Assembly (NCBI RefSeq): GCF_015706575.1 | Contig: NW_024037047.1 | Coordinates: 2,422,632 to 2,486,631, forward strand | Length of the DNA: 64,000 nt | Origin: Patiria miniata | Taxonomy: Eukaryota > Echinodermata > Asteroidea > Valvatida > Asterinidae | Reading direction: 5' to 3' | Shown here: in pieces, positions 57,100 to 64,000 of the stretch | Layout of the letters: each line of letters begins with the position of its first letter | Numbering within the stretch: the first letter of the stretch is position 1 | Notes under the pieces: model-generated | What the model was told of the DNA's origin: nothing | The model's input: the letters and a program-made list of their open reading frames with translations, nothing else | The model's database searches: none | Program-made: the position numbers and the translations under genes

Positions 57100-57420
57100 C
57101 ATGGTCGATTGACTGAAACAATGGCACATTAGTCCGGGGCACTCCGGGGCCGAGGGTATTGAGCGAGCGGCTTGGGGGTCGGCCCGCCGTTAGATTAGCC
57201 GTATTGTCGGCGGACAGAAGCTGACAAAAGCCGGTGGGGGATCAATCTCCGAGTGGAGCTCGGGGTGAATGGATTCCCCGGCCAAGTGACACTGTTTTCG
57301 CGGGGGCTGTTGAATAGAATCGCGGTCGTTCCCCCTGTTGTCAACCTTGAAGCCAGCTCTACGTCTGTCAGAGATCATTGAGACCGATCAGAGTATAGGC
57401 TGGATGATTGAGGCTGCTAT
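57100..57420. promoter_or_regulatory. GC-rich, repeat-free island
   Basis: CpG-rich block in AT-rich surroundings, with a Sox-type ACAATGG at about 57118 and Pax/homeodomain-like TTAGATTAG. No coding domain is seen in any frame. A regulatory role is inferred from composition only. Confidence 0.3.
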
Positions 57421-57540
57421 ATCAATGGAAAAGGGAGAGGAATCGATATGGTTGTATCGATACCTTCCCGAAAGAAAGACAACCATCTTTTGTATCTCCC
57501 GTGTTTGTTATAATTAGCAACTATTTGGCACAACAGAATG

Positions 57541-57826
57541 CATAGCAATATCTACGCACTGCCCATTGAGAATATGGCATACGCCCAGCAACAGTAGTTA
57601 CATGTGAATATAGCATTGGTTTCCCATGCCCTATTTTGGCACATGGGTGTTTTCCAATCAGTATAGATCATGTTAATTTTGTTCATAGCAATATCTACGC
57701 ACTGCCCATTGAGAATATGGCACACGCCCAGCAACAGTAGTTACCTGTGAATATAGCATTGGTTTCCCATGCCCTATTTGGCACATGGGTATTTTCCAAT
57801 CAGTATAGATCATGTTAAATTTGTTT
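57541..57826. repeat. Tandem duplication, two units of about 143 bp
   Basis: CATAGCAATATCTACGCACT starts at 57541 and again at 57684. The two units differ by only a few bases through TCAGTATAGATCATGTTAA. Confidence 0.95.
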
Positions 57827-58689
57827 ACAGTTGTTCTTGTGGCCACGTGATTCCAACTCTCAGCAAACTGTTCCCTTCTGCACTGCGCGTGTACATCTCC
57901 TGAAATGTGATTGGTGTAACGGTGGAGACCGTTCCATTTGATGTGGCCAAAATATTAAAATGCAAAACATGAGTACATGTTTGGGTTGCCTGTCGGTTGC
58001 CCCTGACAAAGGTTTGTTGCGAAGGAGGATGCGGATGCTTGGCAATAGACACCTAAAATAGCGTAATCAAATGGTCCTTGAGATTGAATATGCTATTCAA
58101 ATTACTCAGACATAATAATACTCCGGAATAATTCTTAAGCATGGCCCGTGTTCTTCTCAGTACTGCGCATTCGCCGTATTGTTCATTTCCATGTGTGCGG
58201 ATGATGTCACTTATCTGCTCCTGGTAGTGGTATCCAGGTCCACCGCCAGGTAACCATAAGACTAGCCAAATTCGAATTCCCCAAGGTGTAACCTTTTCAA
58301 CAACAACAAAAACCCACCAAACACTTGGTCATTTCCGGTGAATAAATGACCCCTGGCTCCTGCTATATTATAGTGAGACGTCACAGGTAACACGTTCTAC
58401 GCGTACATTATTACCCGGAGCCTGTTCCCCTGAAATTTGTCATGCCAAGTTTACCGTTCCATTCATTTTGACAACCCTGCCGAGATCGCACAGCAGCCAA
58501 CATGTAAGCTTCGACAAATCCTAAAAACGACGGCAAAGGGTCTTAATAGATGCGCTTAAGCCTGGCTCTTTTCAATCAGGCGATATCTCGATTCCCGAAA
58601 ATGGGTCCATTGAAAGCAAAAAGGCTGTCCTGCTTTTCATTTAACAGTCGAGGTCCGATTCTTAAGTGACCGTGGTGCCGGAGTCTCAA
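57827..58689. other. Spacer, no gene seen
   Basis: No repeat or domain was recognised. Confidence 0.35.
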
Positions 58690-59375
58690 ATCGCTCTGGT
58701 CAAGTCTCAAGCCACTCTAGTCTAGTCTGTGTTCCTAGCTCCATGTTCTGATAAAGTCTCAAGTTACTCTGTTCAAGTCTCGAATCAACTGGTCAAGTCT
58801 CAAGTCACTCTGGTCAAGTCTCAAGTCACTCTGGTCAAGTCTCAAGTCACTCTGGTCAAATCTCGAATCCATGATGGGGTCAAGTCACTCTGGTCAAGTC
58901 GCTAGTCACTCTTGTCAAGTTTCAAGTCACACTCGTCAAGTCTCAAGTCACTCTGGTCAAGTCTCAAGTCAGTTTGGTCAAGTCTCAAGTCAGTTTGGTC
59001 AAGTCTCAAGACACTCTGATCAAGTGTCAAGTCACTCTGGTCAAGTCTCAGTCACTCTGGTCAAGTCTCAAGTCAATTGGGTCAAGTCCGAAATCACTCT
59101 GGTCAAGTATCAAGTCACTCTGGTCAAGTCTCAAGTCAGTCAGGTCATGCCTTAAGTAAATCGGGTCAAGTCCCAAGTTACTGTGGTCTCTAAGTCTCAA
59201 GTCACTCTGGTCATGTCTCAAGTCACTCTGGTCATGTCTCAAGTCACTCTGGTCATGTCTCAAGTCACTCTGGTCAAGTATCATTTCACTCTGGTCAAGT
59301 CTCAAATAACTCTGGTCAAGTCTCAAGTCGCTCTGGTCGAGTCTCAACTCACTCTGGTCAAGTCATCACTTTCAA
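58690..59375. repeat. 21-bp minisatellite
   Basis: About thirty units of TCTCAAGTCACTCTGGTCAA plus G. Because 21 is a multiple of three, it keeps long open frames on both strands (VSSHSGQ- or LRLDQSD-type repeats), which are not judged to be genes. Unit variants (CAGTTTG, CATGTCTC) are clustered, which suggests local expansions. Confidence 0.95.
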
Positions 59376-60720
59376 ACAAAACCAGTATCTCTGTCGATTT
59401 GGGCAAAATCTGGCATTCAGAACTCCGGTATGTACCACATAATCTGACCCCACAAAAAAGAAGAAGCAGGGTTTCCAAAAAATGACTCGTTTAGGAAAAA
59501 TCTTATGCTGTTTCCTTTTTCATGCCAAATAATAGGCCTACCAGGAGCAGGGACATAAGGACTTAATGGCCCCGCAGGGAGGGGTAAGAACCCCTGCTGG
59601 AAACTGGGGGCGTTTGAAGGGCTTCTCCGCCCACCTAGTGGCAGTTGCGGTTGTGGCCTTACCAAATACGACCCAGAGGACTCCAGTTACGAGACTAAAA
59701 AATGGTGCATAATTATGGTTAATTCCAAACCGTATAGCCTGCTTAGCTAAATTCTCAACAAGTAAGTTGTTATGCACAATACTTTAAGCAAGTTGTTGCT
59801 TCAAATGAAAAAAAACGCAACATGAGCAAAATGATCCAACATAACTTTAAACAACAAGAAATCGTACCGGGGGTTTATTTTATCGAGTCAAAATGCCTCA
59901 CAATTGATCCGAGGTAGGCTAGGAGCAGTTTGTTAATTAACAATGATCCTTGGCGAAACGAAGTCAAGGACTAGATATATAGCCTAGGTACCGAAAATCC
60001 AGTAAAATTCAACAAAGTTTTAAAAAAAGTTGTAGTTACAAATTTTGGGAACAAGACGGAAAGGATTTTTGTCAAGTCAAAAACGAATCCAGAAAACGCC
60101 GGTCTCACATTTTTTGTCAATCACCCCCTTACTGAACTTATTTTCTCGCCTACATGGTGAATTAAAATCCCCCTTAGAGGCTGCGCCTTCATGCTATAAT
60201 TCTACTAGATACAACAAATCTGAAATCAACCAGCATCTAATGGAGCGTTGTAATTCACTGTAATTGATTAACCCTACGTTAATAAACCTTCAGATCCACT
60301 GGCAAATTAACCGAATAATTCTCATTACGGTGGCACACGTATCATGTATCACCACACAAAAATCGAAAAATATCCACTTCGCTCGATAACCCCACCAAAG
60401 TCCGAAGTTAATAAGTCGGAAAATGCCACGGGGTTTTAGAGAGAGTAACGCTCTGTGGAGTTTGCGTGGGGTGGAGGCGGGCTGTCAACGCCCAAGCCCC
60501 CACGAGAAAGAGCGTCTTCGATTGGTCATGAGTTCATCGGAGTTCGTGGCACATTTAGCCAGCGGGAGGGCCGCTCGGTCTAAAAAAAAAAATTACTTGG
60601 GATTCTGACAGTAATACTGGATGATAGACTAAGCTTGCTCTTGTGGATCGATTTAAATCGCTTCGATCCCTTATCGGGACAAGGCAAATGGATTAGACAG
60701 TTTGGCGGTCACTCCGTCCG
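59376..60720. other. Spacer, no gene seen
   Basis: 59520-59690 and 60420-60580 are GC-richer. No domain or repeat was recognised. Confidence 0.35.
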
Positions 60721-61239
60721 TTGGTTCACAAAGAAGCAAGGATAGCCATGTTGCCGATGATGTTCCAATTGGGATTGTATGCTCAGTGCTCGAAACCTAG
60801 ACAGATTGAGTACCTTTCTTCCTTCTTTTGTTTATCCCAACTTTTGGTATCGGACACCAGGCTCCGCTGCCAACGTTTCGGGCAGTGGGCTCCGGTCATC
60901 TCCAGAGCAAACCTAGGAGCTCCGGTAAAACGCGATACTCTCTTCACGATCGCTGCCATCGCGGAGTTAATTCACTGTGGGGCTTTTGCGATGAAGACAT
61001 TGTCATGGAAGTCGTTGACATCGGAGTATACGGTCCAAATTAGACTCCGATATGACAGTAAAAAACCAAGAACCGTGTCAACCTACGGGCCCCTGGCCGC
61101 GTTGAGTGTCTATTCTTTTCAGGGGAAGATTACGGCTCGCTACTGTAAACTTTCGCAATCTCCGTCATTTCAACAAGTGCCGTTATATGACAATAGCCAG
61201 CTAATTGACCATTTTGGGTGCTTTGGCCTTTTCAGGTGA
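60721..61239 (+). other. 172-codon open frame of unknown status
   Basis: The longest open frame not explained by a repeat. It starts MVHKEARIAMLPMMFQLGLY and shows no domain, signal peptide or recognised motif. There is no ATG context or splice evidence. At 519 bp it could occur by chance in a GC-richer part of a 64-kb window. It is recorded as unknown rather than as a gene. Confidence 0.15.
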
Positions 61240-61489
61240 TGTGACTTTAAGACTTGATAAATCCCCTTAACTTGTGCATTAATGCAGTTCCGTCTGGCAC
61301 TTATAAGCCATAGTTTTCATGAACTACCGAAAACCGAAGTGTTTAACATCACGTTGTCTTTTTATAATAAGTCCGTCATGTTCAAAAAAAAATCTTAAAA
61401 ACAGGTCATTCCTATATGAACCCATAAATTGGTTTAGAGGTCTGATTACTGCAACAGTTAACACGTATTACTCTCTAAAAAGTCCTGGA

Positions 61490-61660
61490 TCAGATTTGAC
61501 CCGAAATACGGGTCCCGTTTTACCTGATTCTTTAAATGACATTTTGTCAATGTTTCCGAGTCAAAATGACCGGGAAAATGGTCCGCAGAAGTGTAATTTT
61601 GACCCGGTAAAGTGTCATTTTCACCCTGAAAAGTATCAAGTCAAATCCGGTAAAATCTGA
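61490..61660. repeat. TGACCC palindromic block, distant copy
   Basis: GATTTGACCCGAAATACGGG, TCAAAATGACCGGGAAAATG and TTTTGACCCGGTAAAGTG match the modules at 53830-55000. Confidence 0.7.
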
Positions 61661-62399
61661 CTCGGGATTTCACAGATGCAATCTTGAATGCCAAACATGC
61701 ATTACGTTTATAGTAAAAATGCGTAAAGAAACTGTGTTGAAGTGCTCACAACTTGACATGTAATTGGGCAGTAAAGTAAAGCAAGCGTTACTCCTCGACA
61801 AAAAAAAGAAAGTCTTCAAAGTTTCTGGAAGACATCAGTCAGTCTTCAAGGTTTGCCTGGATCTGTCGTTTTGTGGTCTGGGATCCCCGTCTGATTCCAA
61901 AATACACAACCACCCCCTTTTCACACTACGAACAATGCCATCTAGAAAACCTCATTAACGGTGGTATTGTCCAATATGTAATTTATCCTTCCTGCCTTAA
62001 GCAACCATATTACCAAAAAAACCAACTCCAAGCGTCCGATGTTTGTAGAAGGATCTAGGGATATGACTCTCGTCAGAGTCGTCAAGTTGGTATTGTCCAG
62101 GAAAAGTCCGAGATGAAAGGACGAGCAGCGTGTCCTACTGGGGCGACTCACCGGGAAATCCTCATGGGAATCACCCATCACCTGTCAGCTTAACTCGCTG
62201 ACCCACCGCCGTTCTTTCCTGACGATACCACAATCTAAGGCTGCCTTTGGTTTGATTGTGCAGTTAGGAGCGAATCAACGGCAATTGTGCCGATGAATGA
62301 CGCAGTGGTTGCAGGCCGACCCACCGTCACATCCACAAACACAATCCCGTCTCCTCTGATAGCTTGTCAATCATGAAATCTTATTACCGTGATTTTGAC
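61661..62399. other. Spacer, no gene seen
   Basis: No repeat or domain was recognised. Confidence 0.35.
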
Positions 62400-62620
62400 G
62401 AGATTTATACCCCCATCATAGCTCGCATGACAAAATCTTAGGTGCGTAAGATCATTTCTTCTTCGTGCATTTTCTTTCTTATGGAGCAACAAAATTGCTA
62501 AAAATATTAGCTCGTAAGGTGCATTACAACCATGGAGGAATAAAAACACATGTTACAACTAACCTGTTGAAGTTTTAGCTCAGTGCTACTTCACATTTTG
62601 AGGAAACTTCCAAAACGTAT
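62400..62620 (+). repeat. Interspersed repeat U fragment
   Basis: CTTCGTGCATTTT and CTGTTGAAGTTTTAGCTCAG match blocks of U copies 1 and 2. Confidence 0.45.
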
Positions 62621-62689
62621 ACGTTAATTAGTCGTTGTTTTCGAGGGAGTAATATTGATAATACCGACATCAGCTGTAGAGTTTTGAGT

Positions 62690-62880
62690 TTCTACTTGTT
62701 CTTTCGAGTGTTTTGTTGACTTTTCGAGTTTTTGGTTGAGTTGACTTTTCGAGTTTCGAGGTTGATCTTTTGAGCTTTGAGTAGACGTTTTGAGTTTTCA
62801 CTTCGCCTTAGAGTGTTGAGTTGACTTTTCGAGTTTCGAGGCGACTTTTGGAATTTCGAGTTTTAAGCTGACTTCTCAAT
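62690..62880. repeat. Degenerate GTTGACTTTTCGAGTTTCGAG minisatellite
   Basis: Loose tandem repeats of TTGACTTTTCGAGTTT with variable spacing, about eight units. Confidence 0.75.
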
Positions 62881-63050
62881 TTTTAAAAGGTGGAACAAGG
62901 CAAGGTAACCCAGTACTGTACTGAAGTAGTGGAGACGTCTTCAGACGCTTGTCTTCGTAACTTCATGATCTGATTTTGATTCCCTTCCTAGTGTTCTCTG
63001 TTTCTATATATACCTAACTACTTCGACAAATGTCTTCAAATTCCCCATCT

Positions 63051-63516
63051 TTACCAGTCGGGCAATGACTTCACCCCAGCCCCACTGCAATTCTCACGGT
63101 ACACCCTCCATGCACCCATGACCCGCTGCCTTCTAACCCACCAGCCAAAGCAACCACTTCGGAACAGCTCCTCTCCAAACAGATCCACCCGAGCGGACAA
63201 AATCGATGCCACGCTCCATTGACTTTCCGTATCGATAGACCCCTGGCATGGGACCCGGGCTAAAAGTTCCAAGACAGGTTCCAGCTCCTGGGACCCAGGG
63301 GGGATGAGAAAGTTGTGGTAGGACTCTGAACCCAATCCCCTTGCTACCAGACTGGCAGCTGTTGAAGCGAAACAACGACCACTTGATACGCGCACATTGC
63401 GTAAACTGTTTACCTGAGTCACTGTCCATTTTGAAACACGTTACTTCGTTGTAATAACTTCTGGTTGTCGTGGGGAGAAAATCCCATGTTGTTGCAACAA
63501 GAGATGCTTTGTTCAT
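63051..63516 (-). other. Overlapping minus-strand open frames, unknown status
   Basis: Two frames of 123 and 127 codons overlap in a GC-richer block (63050-63420). One contains RCFASTAASLVARGLGSES. Neither is recognised, and two frames open at once points to composition more than coding. Confidence 0.15.
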
Positions 63517-63520
63517 GATA

Positions 63521-64000
63521 ACAAAACAAAAATTTCCACAAAGAATTGGCCAACGTACATTTTCCTACTGAAGTCGTTAACCGAACAAAGGAAAATCTGA
63601 CGTTGCAATTTACTTATTGTATTATTTACTTCTGAAACTTTCATCATTTTAAATTTTATCAGACAGTGAGTTTTGTTTAAATCAAAAACACTATACGAAA
63701 GATTAGAAAGACAGGTGATGGGATGTATTTACTCGAATCAAGCAAGCGTAATTCTAACCACGACGTTCATACTTTTATTAATTTGTGTAAAGTGTATAAA
63801 TGAGTATATTTTTCAGTAATATTTCTTTTTTTCAGTGATATTTCTTTTGTTTCAGTGATATATTTTTTTTGGGGGTGATATAGTTCTTGTTTCAGTAATG
63901 TTGTTTTTGGGGTGATATTTCTGTCGTTTTGCAGCAGTGTTTTTTTTTTTTAGAGAGAGGGTTCTTGTGGGGTTGGCCTACTCGCACAAACTTGGAACAA
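63521..64000. repeat. AT-rich end with TTCAGTGATATTTCTTTT-type repeats
   Basis: From about 63815 the sequence has loose tandem units of TTTCAGTGATAT. No gene is seen before it. Confidence 0.55.

Noticed and set aside
58871..59485. Open frames with VSSHSGQ or VTLVKSQ repeats as a possible repeat protein
   Set aside because: The 21-bp repeat stays open on both strands and in several frames at once, which points to the repeat and not to coding.

Overview
This is eukaryotic, intron-rich, repeat-rich DNA with no bacterial gene organisation. The SINE tails, the abundant short inverted-repeat transposons and the long intergenic spacing suggest a marine invertebrate, perhaps a deuterostome such as an echinoderm, hemichordate or cephalochordate. 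The sequence alone does not fix the species.

Only one protein-coding gene is supported. Three plus-strand exons (1754-1874, 6957-7067, 9491-9544) encode the C-terminal 94 residues of a mitochondrial inner membrane peptidase subunit 1 homologue (IMMP1L, signal peptidase S26 family). The catalytic lysine and the S26 SxDSR box are visible. The exon with the catalytic serine and the start codon must lie upstream of base 1. Two introns of about 5.1 and 2.4 kb separate the exons, and both are filled with mobile elements. A possible poly(A) signal lies at 9856.

From about 9.9 kb to 64 kb there is no convincing coding gene. This stretch is a mosaic of two things. (1) Non-autonomous DNA transposons in many families: family X (TTAA-flanked, about 0.5 kb, seven copies, with a palindrome kept by paired changes); family Y (130 bp, four copies); family T (GGCC-ended, two close copies and two relatives); family Z (TTAA-flanked minisatellite elements, three copies); family Q (two); family R/W (TTAA and CACTGC types, nested); hAT-like elements with 8-bp target duplications (36146-36418, 47193-47683); and several single long-inverted-repeat elements. 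(2) Repeat-poor, GC-richer islands that could be regulatory (for example 16830-17060, 17440-17560, 33350-33560, 46340-46570, 57100-57420).

There are also tRNA-derived SINEs, and an unusual 1.25-kb tandem array of tRNA 3'-half-like units (19610-20860). Large satellite-type arrays include a 208-bp repeat (50292-51126), a 21-bp repeat (58690-59375), TGACCC palindromic blocks (53830-55000), and CAGT and GAGTAC minisatellites. Four dispersed stem-loops resemble the hammerhead-like motif seen in some retroelements.

In vertebrates IMMP1L sits beside ELP4 and PAX6, in a block rich in PAX6 regulatory elements. A gene desert beside IMMP1L here is therefore worth testing as a regulatory block, but that is inference. 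Family letters are local labels for this window only. Coordinates of repeats are hand-aligned and may be off by a few bases.
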